Origin: Burkholderia sp. Ac-20365
Lineage (GTDB): Bacteria > Pseudomonadota > Gammaproteobacteria > Burkholderiales > Burkholderiaceae
Length of the DNA stretch: 64,000 nt
Direction of reading: 5' to 3'
NCBI RefSeq assembly: GCF_017104715.1
Contig: NZ_JAAGPI010000004.1
Coordinates: 372,001-436,000, forward strand
Part shown: one piece after another, positions 43,476-52,367 of the stretch
How the letters are laid out: the number at the start of each line of letters is the position of its first letter
Position numbering within the stretch: the stretch's first letter is position 1
Made by a program: the position numbers and the translations under genes
Notes under the pieces: generated by a model
Databases searched by the model: none
Told to the model about the DNA's origin: nothing
The model's input: the letters and a program-made list of their open reading frames with translations, nothing else

Positions 43476-44687
43476 TTACAGCTTGGCTGGGGATTTCGGA
43501 TTGGTTCGACGGCCGAGTTCGAACACTTCGCTGCGGGCTTCCTCAAACATCGCCCGTGCCGTAGCGAACTTTTCGCGGTTCGCTTCTCTGGAGGCGTCGA
43601 CGGCATCCTGCAGCTCGCGGGTGTCGTTGATAATCTTCTTGAGTTCCTGGGCCTGCCGGATGCGATTGTTACCGGGTGCATTCGCGGCGGTTGTGACGAC
43701 TGTCTTGGTGATGCGCGCGCGAACGTCCTGCAGGTTCCTCTCGAGGTCTGCGTTCGCACCATCGAGGCGCTGGACGTTCTGCACGAGTTGCGCGCTGTGG
43801 ATCGTCAAAAGCGTCATCCGGATGCTCGCGAACCGGGTGCCCATATTGGTCCGGAGCTCCTGAAGCGTCGACGTTCCCGCTGTCTCGAGTTGTTGGATCA
43901 CGACCTGTTCAGCCGGCAAACGCGTCATCATTCCTTCGCGGGCAAGCGCGACAGACTCGAGGGCGGCGAGTTTGTCGTTGATCTCCTGCTTTCGCATCGA
44001 GTCATTGCCGGCCGACGCGAGAAGGGCAGGGGCGATCGTTTTCGCCTTGACCAGGGCGTTATGCAGAAAGGCCACGCCGAGTACGAAGTCGACGAAACTC
44101 TTGCGGTACTGGTCTTTCAGGCTTTCCAGACGGTGCAATTCGTCGACAAGGGTTGCTGCGTCCTGTTGCAGACGGTTCTCCATGCCGACAACGACGTCCT
44201 GTAGCGTCTTTGACCGCTGCTTCGCGAGTCGCGCGAGATTGTCGTACACCTCATCGATAATACGAGCGCGCAGCTTCTTGCTGAAAATGCCACGCGCGCG
44301 GTCCCACAGCGTGGGTTTTGCGTTCAGGATCGAGTCCGCGAGTCCGCCGAGGTCCTCTTTCGCCACGGCCTCGTTCAGCGCAGTCACGAGCTTGAAGACC
44401 TGCGGGTTCTCGGCCTCGTTGACCTGGTCGAGGAACTGGCCCAGGACATGGTTGAGATCGTCCGACGGTTTCGTCTCAAGCGTGACGATGTCCTGGAGCG
44501 ACAACGCCTCAATATCGAACGCCGCGACGCGGGCCTGAATGTCACGCACTTCACCAGTGGTGAGTTCAAGAGGGAACTTCTGAGGAAGGGTCAGTGCCTT
44601 TGGTGCCGACACTTGCGCAACCTCGGTGCTATTGGCACCCACGGACTCCAGCGAACGAGCGCTGCTACCCATACGAGTGATTTCCAT
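43476..44687 (-). CDS. telA: TelA/KlaA toxic-anion resistance protein
   Basis: 403 residues, all-helical, with the TelA signature region (KDQYRKSFVDFVLGVAFLHNALVKAKTIAP...; LTIHSAQLVQNVQRLDGANADLERNLQDVR). Member of the toxic anion resistance family often encoded with ter genes. SD AGGAG is 8 nt upstream. It lies 12 nt downstream of terC and 17 nt upstream of terD. Confidence 0.9.
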   Translation of the reverse strand: MEITRMGSSARSLESVGANSTEVAQVSAPKALTLPQKFPLELTTGEVRDIQARVAAFDIEALSLQDIVTLETKPSDDLNHVLGQFLDQVNEAENPQVFKLVTALNEAVAKEDLGGLADSILNAKPTLWDRARGIFSKKLRARIIDEVYDNLARLAKQRSKTLQDVVVGMENRLQQDAATLVDELHRLESLKDQYRKSFVDFVLGVAFLHNALVKAKTIAPALLASAGNDSMRKQEINDKLAALESVALAREGMMTRLPAEQVVIQQLETAGTSTLQELRTNMGTRFASIRMTLLTIHSAQLVQNVQRLDGANADLERNLQDVRARITKTVVTTAANAPGNNRIRQAQELKKIINDTRELQDAVDASREANREKFATARAMFEEARSEVFELGRRTNPKSPAKL

Positions 44688-44699
44688 CTGTCGAACTCC

Positions 44700-45434
44700 T
44701 TAGGCAGACGTCGCCGTGACAGCGGGAGTTTCTTCCTTTGCCTCAGCACGGCGACGTGCCACCAGGGCGGCGCCGATCACGCTAACGAAACCTGCGAGTT
44801 CGAGCAGTTCCAAAATGTGTTCGTGAACGATCGCGCCGACCCAGGCAGCAACGGGTGCGAGCATGGGATCGCTGAGGGCCATTTCCACGCCGACCCAGCC
44901 GAGAAGGCCGCCACCAATCCAGACGATGATCTTGAACCGGTCCATCAACGTGGTCAGCACGCCTGCGCCGAAAACAATCACGGGGATCGACAGCGTCACG
45001 CCGCCGATCGCGTAGATCGTGCTGTGAGCGGTCGAGCTATGCGCCGCGGCCGCGACTGCGAGAACGTTGTCGAGGCTCATCATGAGGTCGGCCAGGACAA
45101 TCGTGCGCACAGCGGCGAAGATCCGGTCGTTTTGTGCGACCGCGTGCTCATCGTCGCCACTGGAGGCAAGCAGCTTGTATCCGATGTAGAAGAGGTACGC
45201 GCCTGCAGCGATCTTGAGAACGGGGAGGCCCATCAGGAAGTCTGCTGCCGCGAGCAACAGCGCTCGGAGAATGACCGCACCAGCTGTGCCCAGCAGGATG
45301 GCGCGCATGCGCATTGCGGGCGGAAGGGAGGCACAGGCTAACGCGATCACGACCGCGTTGTCCACTCCCAAAAGCATATCGAGTACAACGATCTTGCCCA
45401 ATGCGGCCCAGTCGAGGGAGAGAAGAATGTTCAT
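44700..45434 (-). CDS. terC: TerC family membrane protein
   Basis: 244 residues, 6-7 TM segments. The TerC acidic motifs are present in the first helix (GVDNAVVIAL) and in the fourth (SLDNVLAV), both thought to coordinate metal ions. TerC-type proteins are integral membrane parts of the Ter assembly or Mn exporters. Functional copy judged from intact motifs. Compare the upstream paralogue. Confidence 0.9.
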   Translation of the reverse strand: MNILLSLDWAALGKIVVLDMLLGVDNAVVIALACASLPPAMRMRAILLGTAGAVILRALLLAAADFLMGLPVLKIAAGAYLFYIGYKLLASSGDDEHAVAQNDRIFAAVRTIVLADLMMSLDNVLAVAAAAHSSTAHSTIYAIGGVTLSIPVIVFGAGVLTTLMDRFKIIVWIGGGLLGWVGVEMALSDPMLAPVAAWVGAIVHEHILELLELAGFVSVIGAALVARRRAEAKEETPAVTATSA

Positions 45435-45478
45435 TCGAAGTTCTCAGGTTGGTAATTCGGTTTGGGTTTTAAGAGGGG

Positions 45479-46207
45479 TTATTCGGTTGTGCCTGGCTCG
45501 GTCGGCACCGTCGCCGGGAGCGCTCGTGCTCCCCGGCGGGTCACCATCGCTGCGGCGACAACAATGAGAGCACCGACGAGACCAGTGAACGGCGTGAAAG
45601 AGAGGGTCGTGAGCCACGCGTTTGCGTGATCCAGCAGTGGGTCGGAGAGCGCAACCTCCATAGCGACCCATCCGATGAGTGCGCCGCCAAGCCACATGAC
45701 TATGGGAAAAGGGCCAAGGACGGCCGCGAGCAGCCCGGCTCCGAACATGACGATGGGTATGCTGAATGCCACGCCGGCCACGGCGTAGAACATGCCGTTT
45801 GACGGTAGCTGGTGCGCGGCCGCTGCTACGGCAAGGACGTTGTCGAGGCTGAGCGACGCATCCGCCAGGAGGATGCTCAACGCGGCGCCCAGAACCGTGA
45901 CCGATCCATGAACAGTGCGGCTCTGCGCGCGGTCGCCTGCGAGTAAGCGATAACCGGCAAAGAGAAGATAGATGCCCGCCACGATGCGAAGAGCCGGGAA
46001 CCCGAGCAGAAAAGCCACGACGGCGAGCATTGCTACGCGGACAGCCGTCGCACCAAGCGCGCCAACGATCATTGCGTGCCACCGCAGCGCGCGCGGAAGT
46101 GCCGCGCACGCCGGCGCAGCGGCGGCAGCGTTGTTCACGCTAAGTGTCAGGTCCAGTACCGCAATCTTGACGACTGCGGTCCAGTCCAGTGGCATGAGAA
46201 AGTCCAA
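45479..46207 (-). CDS. TerC-like membrane protein with altered first motif
   Basis: 242 residues, clear paralogue of the downstream terC (same order of TM segments; MPLDWTAVVKIAVLDL vs LSLDWAALGKIVVLDM; SLDNVLAVAAAAH conserved). In the first motif VDNAVV is replaced by VNNAAA, so the metal-binding Asp is lost while the second motif is kept. The start at 46207 is a TTG with an ACGGAG SD; an ATG lies 4 codons in. First gene of the ter transcript. It may be a non-catalytic partner. Confidence 0.82.
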   Translation of the reverse strand: MDFLMPLDWTAVVKIAVLDLTLSVNNAAAAAPACAALPRALRWHAMIVGALGATAVRVAMLAVVAFLLGFPALRIVAGIYLLFAGYRLLAGDRAQSRTVHGSVTVLGAALSILLADASLSLDNVLAVAAAAHQLPSNGMFYAVAGVAFSIPIVMFGAGLLAAVLGPFPIVMWLGGALIGWVAMEVALSDPLLDHANAWLTTLSFTPFTGLVGALIVVAAAMVTRRGARALPATVPTEPGTTE

Positions 46208-46520
46208 ACGGCACTCCGTCTATACCGGGGTTGTGGAAGCGCGGGGCAACGTACGTCAGTCCCCGCGTGCTATGCCTATCGTGCAATGCGTTTTACGCAA
46301 GGCAAGCGACTGCGTGTTCTCTGCATTGCGCATACAGGGACCCAATATCGACGCGGCGCGCGGAAAATTCAGGCGATCGCCCAAATATTCCCGAGGCGCC
46401 TTGAGGGCGATGGGAGGTGGGAGGGAAGTGGCCGTCCAGGGAGGCGGTGCGCCGCGGGGTTGCATATCGACCGCACGAAAGGAGAATTCAGTCCGGCCGG
46501 CACATGTCCCCGACGGGCGC
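46208..46520. other. Promoter region of the ter operon, about 310 nt
   Basis: Contains the stem GCGGGG/CCCCGC (46241-46266) with an ACGTACGT core in the loop, placed about 35 nt upstream of the first start, possibly an operator or leader. No other gene. It also receives the 3' end of the NYN gene. Confidence 0.45.
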
Positions 46521-47279
46521 TCAGGAGGTGAACTGAATCGACGATAGGTCACGCGTCACGCCTGTCGGCACAACGGAGAGCCCATGCGGCGCGCGGACTA
46601 CTTTGTCGTGACCTCGTGATGCGGGCGACGTTGGCGGGCAACGTCCCTCACGGCACGGCGACGCGACCGGGCGTTCTGGGGAGATGAGATCCTCCAGTTC
46701 CCGTTGCTCCTTGATGTAGGTCAACGTGTAGTAGTAGTTGTCGAGCGGGATGAAGCAGCCGTGATCGGCCGCCCAGTCGCGCATGTACCGGTTGCAGTTC
46801 GTATTCCAGGCAAGCAGTTCGATGCCCCAGCCCTGGCGGTGCATCCGCTCCAGATCAGCACGGAAGCCTTTACCGTACTGGTACCCAGATCCATCGCCGG
46901 TCAGCAGCACGGCGACACCAGGTGGCTGATCGGCCAGCGCACGCAGCATATGCACCTGAATCGCCTGATCGACAGCCTGCTCCGTGTGTGTATTCTCGCT
47001 GCGCTCATACACCTCAACCTCAATGCACGAAGCAGCGAGAGACTGCCGAACCGTTGGAGTCAGCCCTGGCGGGGTTCGCTCGGCGCCCCGGATGGATCCT
47101 GCACATACTCCGGTCGTGACAATACGGCCGGCAGAGGCAAGCCTGATGAGGGAGTCATAGTGCAGACGAACGGCGTGGCGGGTAGATTCGCCTTCGAGGG
47201 CGACCGCCATTTTTCGCGCGCCACCGAAGATGTTCGAATGGTCCAGAAAGATGCAGCAGGTGTTCGATGCGGACGACAT
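46521..47279 (-). CDS. NYN-domain (LabA-type) nuclease-fold protein
   Basis: 252 residues. Acidic residues of the NYN/PIN active site sit at D13 (FLDHSN), D104 (EQAVDQAIQ) and D129 (TGDGS), each in its expected motif, followed by the GWGIELLAW strand and a basic C-terminal tail of about 60 residues. Such proteins cleave or bind RNA and occur in mobile elements. It is divergent in leader from most genes here: CCTC/GAGG is only a weak copy of hairpin C. Confidence 0.8.
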   Translation of the reverse strand: MSSASNTCCIFLDHSNIFGGARKMAVALEGESTRHAVRLHYDSLIRLASAGRIVTTGVCAGSIRGAERTPPGLTPTVRQSLAASCIEVEVYERSENTHTEQAVDQAIQVHMLRALADQPPGVAVLLTGDGSGYQYGKGFRADLERMHRQGWGIELLAWNTNCNRYMRDWAADHGCFIPLDNYYYTLTYIKEQRELEDLISPERPVASPCREGRCPPTSPASRGHDKVVRAPHGLSVVPTGVTRDLSSIQFTS

Positions 47280-47574
47280 GTGATCCTCTCCAGAGGCAGG
47301 ACGGTTGGGGTGAGGCTGAACAAACAGCGCGAAACGTGAATATCTGGTGGGAGTTGGTCGAAGGCGTGGTAGGCGTCGCAGATGCGCGCGATACCGCCGA
47401 GCTCGACCTGGCTCGATAGTGCGTAGGGGCGTTGCGATTGATGGGGTTCGCCGACAAATCGAGGATGCCGGGGGCCTGAAGATCAGGAGGCGAGGGGTGC
47501 TTTGCTGAAACCGGGTGTCTCAGGAAAACATCGCTGCGTGGTGGGCGGTCGCTAAACTAGCCGAGAAAGAGGTG
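47280..47574. other. Intergenic region upstream of NYN gene
   Basis: Nearly 300 nt. Near 47280-47330 a CCTC...GAGG arrangement resembles a degenerate leader. Otherwise no feature. Confidence 0.4.
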
Positions 47575-47605
47575 ATCCGGCTCCCCCTTGTGAGGGGAGC
47601 CGGAT
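47575..47605 (-). terminator. GC-rich terminator of the LPD1 gene
   Basis: Perfect 12-bp stem ATCCGGCTCCCC/GGGGAGCCGGAT, followed on the minus strand by CACCTCTTTCTC. Confidence 0.7.
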
Positions 47606-47623
47606 ACCACGACTTGCGGTTGA

Positions 47624-49939
47624 TTAGTTCACAAGCGACTCACGAATCGCCGAGGCAAGTGTGTCGAACGCTGCATTGATACGCTCACGCTCTTTACCCT
47701 CCGGGAAGGGCTTCCAGTCCATGCCGGTGAGCGGGCACTTATGAAAACGATTGGCCGCGTATACGCTCAGGTAATCATTCTTTCGGCCGAGCGCGGCGAG
47801 CCGGTCCTCGATCCACGACTGAAATGCGCGCGCAGCCATCTCGTACGGTTCGGTGTAGTACGGCTTGCCACCCTGATCAAGCTTGTGGGCTTCCAGCGCA
47901 AACGATGACATCGTGGGACCACACTGGACCTCGATCTCACCGCCGTCAGGATTGCCTCCATAGTGCGCGATCGCGATCGCCCGGAAGTCCGCGTGCAGAG
48001 TCTTGTTGCGGCCCTTGAGCTTTTCGCCTGACTTGGGGCCGAGATGTTCATCGACCGCCTGAACCGCCGCATGAACGTTCCCTGCATCCCTGATCATGCG
48101 AGCCACCCCGTTGATCGACGCGCGCTCCATGACACGAGCAGCGTGTTTCACGTCGGTCGAACTGTATTGCAGCGTGACAGTTGCCCGGAAAGGACCCTCT
48201 TTCATCGCCTTGTACAGCGCCCGCATGGCGTCGCGCAGTTTGCCCGCCGGAAGGATATCCGGATTCGCACTGGCGAAATCATTCACGCCCGAGGGCTGAC
48301 CTGTTGCGATTTCCGTGATGAGGTTGTCCCACCCGTGAAACCACTCATGGCCCAACGCACCGCCACCGCGCACCTTTGTGATGTTGATCACGCGATGCAC
48401 CGATTCCCAGTGCGCTGCCGCTGCACCATTTTTCCAGCCCTTCGCCCCATTTCCTCGCGCGCCGAAGGCCAGAGCGAGCTTGCCGCCCAGCGAGATGTAC
48501 GAGTCGGGCACGCCGAGCAGATCAGCAAGATCGGCAAATGCCGCACCGGACTGCTCGGTATGGAACTTCCCGCTCGCAAAATCGCGAAGCACCCAGTTGC
48601 CCGATTGCACGGCCCTCAGCTTATAGAGTTCCTTTAACTCGACAGTCGATTGCGGGATGACCTGTCGGCCTCCCTCGCGCTCAAAGGAGTCCGCAACGCG
48701 AAGCTGAAACCGGACTGCCTCGGATGTGGCACGCGGCGCGCGTGTCACTTCCTTCTCCATCCACTCCCAGTCTGCGATCTTGCCCATCTCGGCGACGGCA
48801 ACATGTTTTGCAAATGCATCCGAGCCATAACGGGTCGACCGGTAGCGAAGTACGGCAACAAACCGGTCGCCAAAGAGGTTCAATGCGCGATGAAACGCAT
48901 TTTCCCTTTTGTTCCGGTCCTTCGCAGTTGCCACGATCGCGTCGACACGCTCGCCGAGCATTCGACGCTCGAGGTCAATTTCATCGCGACGGGGTTTTAC
49001 CTCTTCGAGCAAATCGGACCAGATCTGCTCAACCCGCTTATGCTCCGCTTCGGCCGCGTCGAGCTTTTGCTGCAACTCGGGCTTGGCCTTCCAGCCGCGC
49101 CGTTGACGAACCTCGATTTCTCTCTCGAACGGATATACCTCTGCCTTTGCGGTCATAGCGCGTTGATAGGCTTCATCGGTACGCTTCTGAATCCCCTGGC
49201 GCTCAAGAAAGAGAACATGGGACTTCTGCTTGGCTTCGGCACAGATGGAAGCTTCCTCGGGCGTGAATACCGCGCCCTCGAACGCCGACCACAACTCAGC
49301 GAGTTCCCGGACGACATCGGCGGTCTTTCGCGTCGCTTCAAGCCGATCGCGCAGGATCTGCAGACCGGTCGCATAGTCTTTGCGAGCGTCCGGCGCATCG
49401 ATACTAGGTTCCTGAGCAATTGCGGCATAGATGCGATCGATGAGGAAAGCTGCGCCCGGTTCAATCCCGGCCGCGCGCAGCGCAGCCCAGTCGATTTCGC
49501 CAAAAAAATTCGACTTCGTCACGAGGTTTTTGGCTTCGCGCGGGTTGGACTCCAGTTCATCCCAGTCAATCAGACTGACATGGACACGAGATCCGTCCCG
49601 CTTTGCGCGAAGGATAACGGCCGACGCCGCCTGTTCCTTGCGCGAGCCTGCAACATACCCAGCATCGCGGAACCGGTAGTTTTCGCTCCGGTGGTCGTCA
49701 ACGTCGACGACAGCAGCCGGTTCGACCGGTTTGCTACGGTGCTGAGCGACTGTGGCGACTGAGGTTGTGACGGTGATGGCGCGAGTGATGGCTGTCGGTT
49801 CGGGAAGACCGGCGGAACATGCCCCGACCGGTACGCCAGGCATGGCAGTGGCAGTCGCGCTCAAACCATCATCGATATTGTCGAACAGCGGAAGGGCGAA
49901 CTGCAGATACTGCGAGCCGCTGGTTTTTGCCTGGTTCAT
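47624..49939 (-). CDS. LPD1 large polyvalent protein with metallopeptidase-like motif
   Basis: 771 residues. The C-terminal half matches the LPD1 domain of phage/plasmid polyvalent proteins: LALAFGARG, INITKVRGGGALGHEWFHGWDN with HEWFH at 531-535 (HExxH zinc-protease motif), then EMAARAFQSWIEDRL and NDYL near the C-terminus. Upstream: a Gly/Val-rich linker, a helical stretch of 200 residues (ARKDYATGLQ...; charged coiled coil at about 250-330) and a beta-rich patch. Such proteins are believed to be injected or made early by an incoming element to counter host defences. Protease activity is inferred from the motif. Confidence 0.78.
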   Translation of the reverse strand: MNQAKTSGSQYLQFALPLFDNIDDGLSATATAMPGVPVGACSAGLPEPTAITRAITVTTSVATVAQHRSKPVEPAAVVDVDDHRSENYRFRDAGYVAGSRKEQAASAVILRAKRDGSRVHVSLIDWDELESNPREAKNLVTKSNFFGEIDWAALRAAGIEPGAAFLIDRIYAAIAQEPSIDAPDARKDYATGLQILRDRLEATRKTADVVRELAELWSAFEGAVFTPEEASICAEAKQKSHVLFLERQGIQKRTDEAYQRAMTAKAEVYPFEREIEVRQRRGWKAKPELQQKLDAAEAEHKRVEQIWSDLLEEVKPRRDEIDLERRMLGERVDAIVATAKDRNKRENAFHRALNLFGDRFVAVLRYRSTRYGSDAFAKHVAVAEMGKIADWEWMEKEVTRAPRATSEAVRFQLRVADSFEREGGRQVIPQSTVELKELYKLRAVQSGNWVLRDFASGKFHTEQSGAAFADLADLLGVPDSYISLGGKLALAFGARGNGAKGWKNGAAAAHWESVHRVINITKVRGGGALGHEWFHGWDNLITEIATGQPSGVNDFASANPDILPAGKLRDAMRALYKAMKEGPFRATVTLQYSSTDVKHAARVMERASINGVARMIRDAGNVHAAVQAVDEHLGPKSGEKLKGRNKTLHADFRAIAIAHYGGNPDGGEIEVQCGPTMSSFALEAHKLDQGGKPYYTEPYEMAARAFQSWIEDRLAALGRKNDYLSVYAANRFHKCPLTGMDWKPFPEGKERERINAAFDTLASAIRESLVN

Positions 49940-50040
49940 AAAGGTCTCCTTCGTTGCCCCAGAAGGGCGATAGAAAAAAGGAGACACCCGCGAATGGGCT
50001 TGGCGAAACGTGAACGCTTGGCCAAGGGCACGCGCGGAAA
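49940..50040 (-). promoter_or_regulatory. Three-hairpin leader RNA, gene starting at 49939
   Basis: Minus strand. CTTGGC/GCCAAG (A); CCC/GGG (B); hairpin C GTCTCCTT/AAGGAGAC (8 bp) around GCCC/GGGC. Confidence 0.82.
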
Positions 50041-50104
50041 GCGCCCGCGCGCCCCGGGAGGGGACGCACAGGCTCTCTTTCGCTGGTTGCTTTCGAAGGA
50101 TGGT

Positions 50105-50986
50105 TTAGCGGAAGCGGGCAAGAGCAGGAGATTCGAGTTCGCTCGCAATGGTCGCGTTCATCATCATCGCCACGGACGCGGCCGGTGTATGACTCTTGAA
50201 CAGCGTCAGTTCGCCGTCCTCTCGCTCGAGCTGCTGCACTTGAATTCCCCGCACAACGCGCCAGCCACCGGGATGGCCCGACGCCGGCCGCCACGAGTTG
50301 TGGTGAACAGCGTTCGTCAGCGTGAGCGGCCCGAATCCCGCGTCCTGTCCGATGTTCCGGACCTTTGCCTCCTCGTAGTCGAGGTCTTCCGGCTGGAGGC
50401 TGGTGGCATCAGTGATTCGTTCCCGCGCGACGTCGCGTACGACGATCTGCGTCTCGTGCAGGTCGTATGCGTTGCCCGAGACGTACGTCCTGACTTCACC
50501 GTGGACGTCGATATCGGACATAACAATGCCCAGCTTCCGTTTGCCGTGGAGTTCGACGACCACCCAGGAAAGTGGCCGGAAACAGGCTACCTGCGGCGCG
50601 ACGGCGCCGCCTTCAGCGTCGGCGCGCCCGCCATTCACTTCCTGTTTGGGCGGTTCGAACTGCAGCAGGAGGTTCTTCACGAGTTCCCGCTGCTCCGAAG
50701 AGGAGAGTCCGTCGATGCCCAATATCTTTTCATCCACCGAACACGTCGCGTGCATGTACCGGAGCCCGGCGCCGTGGCGCGAACAGGTGACGAAGAAATG
50801 TCCCTGTTCGTCGTTTGCAACGGCGAATGCGAACGGCTCCTTCGTCGGCTTGAGAAAGAGGATGCCTCTCTTGCGTCGGTCGTAGAAGCCCGCAATGCCG
50901 TCCGTCGCGTCGCTATGGATGTGGGCGAAGCGTTTGCCAACGACGTCTAAAACGACGCGGGCTTTTCGTTCGTGCTTGCTGTTCAT
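50105..50986 (-). CDS. Hypothetical protein, 293 aa
   Basis: Starts MNSKHERKARVVLDVVGKRFAHIHSD. Mixed alpha/beta with a Cys-His stretch (FFVTCSRHGAGLRYMHATC) and several strands (VVVELHGKRKLGIVMSDIDVHG). No recognised domain. SD-equivalent region is GAGCGAG, not AGGAGG (see leader). Confidence 0.68.
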   Translation of the reverse strand: MNSKHERKARVVLDVVGKRFAHIHSDATDGIAGFYDRRKRGILFLKPTKEPFAFAVANDEQGHFFVTCSRHGAGLRYMHATCSVDEKILGIDGLSSSEQRELVKNLLLQFEPPKQEVNGGRADAEGGAVAPQVACFRPLSWVVVELHGKRKLGIVMSDIDVHGEVRTYVSGNAYDLHETQIVVRDVARERITDATSLQPEDLDYEEAKVRNIGQDAGFGPLTLTNAVHHNSWRPASGHPGGWRVVRGIQVQQLEREDGELTLFKSHTPAASVAMMMNATIASELESPALARFR

Positions 50987-51065
50987 GAATTACTCGCTCT
51001 GAATGATGCCCAAAAAGGGCGGGGAAAATCTGAGCGAGCAGATGAGGCGCTGGGCGCCACCGCTG
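50987..51065 (-). promoter_or_regulatory. Three-hairpin leader RNA with non-canonical SD, gene starting at 50986
   Basis: Minus strand. GGCGC/GCGCC (B). Hairpin C pairs CTCGCTC (51032-51038, + strand GAGCGAG) with GAGCGAG (50993-50999, + strand CTCGCTC) around GCCC/GGGC. The only SD-like tract is GAGCGAG inside the arm. The paired arms differ from all others but remain fully complementary. Confidence 0.8.
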
Positions 51066-51279
51066 TGGTGAACTGTTATCTAGTTCAGCAGAGAGTAGGC
51101 TGACAAGCAGGAGATGACCCGTTTGATCGTCGGTGCGACCGTAGGGCAAAGAGATATCGGAGTGATTCGTCCCTTGCGGATGCCATTTCAATGGCTGTCG
51201 AGGAGAGTAGCAGAGGCGAGGCGTTCGGGCAAGGCACCATGCTCCGGGAAACAGGAATCGCATCTGGTGCCAAGAGACA

Positions 51280-51313
51280 CCGTAGCGCCCCCCCCCGAAG
51301 GGGCGCGCTACGG
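51280..51313 (-). terminator. GC-rich hairpin after the gene ending at 51343
   Basis: CCGTAGCGC/GCGCTACGG with an inner C-run/GGGG pairing; 30 nt beyond the stop, no U-run. Confidence 0.55.
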
Positions 51314-51342
51314 CGATGGGCGCGATGACACCCGTACTCCGT

Positions 51343-52170
51343 TTATGCGGCGACAATTTCCTTGCCGCATCGTTCGCACTGCGGCTCTAAGCCGAAATCG
51401 CTTGCGCGGGACGTCCTGGCGCACGTTCTTTCAACCTGTCCGCTGGCGTGTGAATCGCGACATGCCGTGCCGCAAAACGGCAAAACCGTTCCGGTCGCCT
51501 CTGACGCATCATCCAGAACGAAGAGAACGGGAATGTCGCCGGCCGTTTCCGGCCCGTCGGTGGCCACACACGTCTCATGCCCAGCGCGAGCAATGACACC
51601 TCCGAAAATCGCGTGCAGGCTCCTCACCTGCTCAATCTGAAGTGCAAACGGACCGCTCGCCGAGAATGCAACGGCGTTTTCGAGGACATCCACCTGCAGC
51701 GCGTCGTACAGGCCGCGGACGTCACTTGCGTAACGCCCCACCCCGATCTGCCGGAACTCAACATGACGGCCCGAACCGCCGTCCCCGAGCAAGGACGCCG
51801 GCACTCTTGCGAAATCACCGCGCATGCTCCGAACGTAGCAACGCGCAGCCGCTTCGAGGGCAGTGTCGCCATAGGCGCCGAACTCGTTTCGGTGGGGATA
51901 GGTTCCGGTGATGCCCGGATCCTTGAACGCGAAGTAGTTCGCCGCCGTTCCCCGGAATTTCCGCACGACAATGCGCTCACGCTCGAGGATCGGCCCGAGC
52001 GCCATTTCGTCCGCAGTAAATTTCGGCACAGTCTGGCTAACCACGTTGCCGTTGATTTCAAGGGGCCGTTCGATTCTTTCGATGAGCAGATCGAGCACTG
52101 CGCCGCTTGCTTCCGGGACGAAAACGAGCGACTCATTTGCGTTCAACTGTGCGTTCGATTTCTCGTGCAT
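51343..52170 (-). CDS. Hypothetical protein with C-terminal Cys motifs, 275 aa
   Basis: Body is alpha/beta with conserved-looking FAADE-like stretches (TADEMALGPILERERIVVRKFRG) and a helical centre. The C-terminus has PFCGTACRDSH and later PQCERCGKEIVAA: two CxxC-like pairs, as in a short zinc ribbon. Not recognised. Preceded by a very clear leader. Confidence 0.7.
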   Translation of the reverse strand: MHEKSNAQLNANESLVFVPEASGAVLDLLIERIERPLEINGNVVSQTVPKFTADEMALGPILERERIVVRKFRGTAANYFAFKDPGITGTYPHRNEFGAYGDTALEAAARCYVRSMRGDFARVPASLLGDGGSGRHVEFRQIGVGRYASDVRGLYDALQVDVLENAVAFSASGPFALQIEQVRSLHAIFGGVIARAGHETCVATDGPETAGDIPVLFVLDDASEATGTVLPFCGTACRDSHASGQVERTCARTSRASDFGLEPQCERCGKEIVAA

Positions 52171-52264
52171 TTCCTGTTACTCCTTGAGTAGTGTGCCCTT
52201 TACGGGCGTTTGAACAACAGGAAGCGCGGCGGCGCTTGGTTGAAGCCGATGTTCAACGAAGCGT
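52171..52264 (-). promoter_or_regulatory. Three-hairpin leader RNA, gene starting at 52170
   Basis: Minus strand. ACGCTTCG; hairpin A GTTGAA/TTCAAC; hairpin B AAGCGC/GCGCTT; hairpin C TTCCTGTT/AACAGGAA (8 bp) around GCCC/GGGC. AAGGAG also lies 9 nt from the ATG, outside the paired arm. The 5' CGCTT can pair with AAGCG of hairpin B, showing the alternative fold. Confidence 0.85.
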
Positions 52265-52315
52265 CCCGATGCGAGATCAGATGGTCCTGATGGTCTAGAG
52301 GTCTAAAGGCAGGTA

Positions 52316-52334
52316 GTCCGCCTTTCAGGCGGAC
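52316..52334 (-). terminator. Hairpin after glycine-zipper gene
   Basis: Perfect GTCCGCC/GGCGGAC with a 5-nt loop, 34 nt beyond the stop at 52368; no U-run. Confidence 0.55.
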
Positions 52335-52367
52335 TCGCAACGACATGTCAGTCGACGGTACGGGGGA

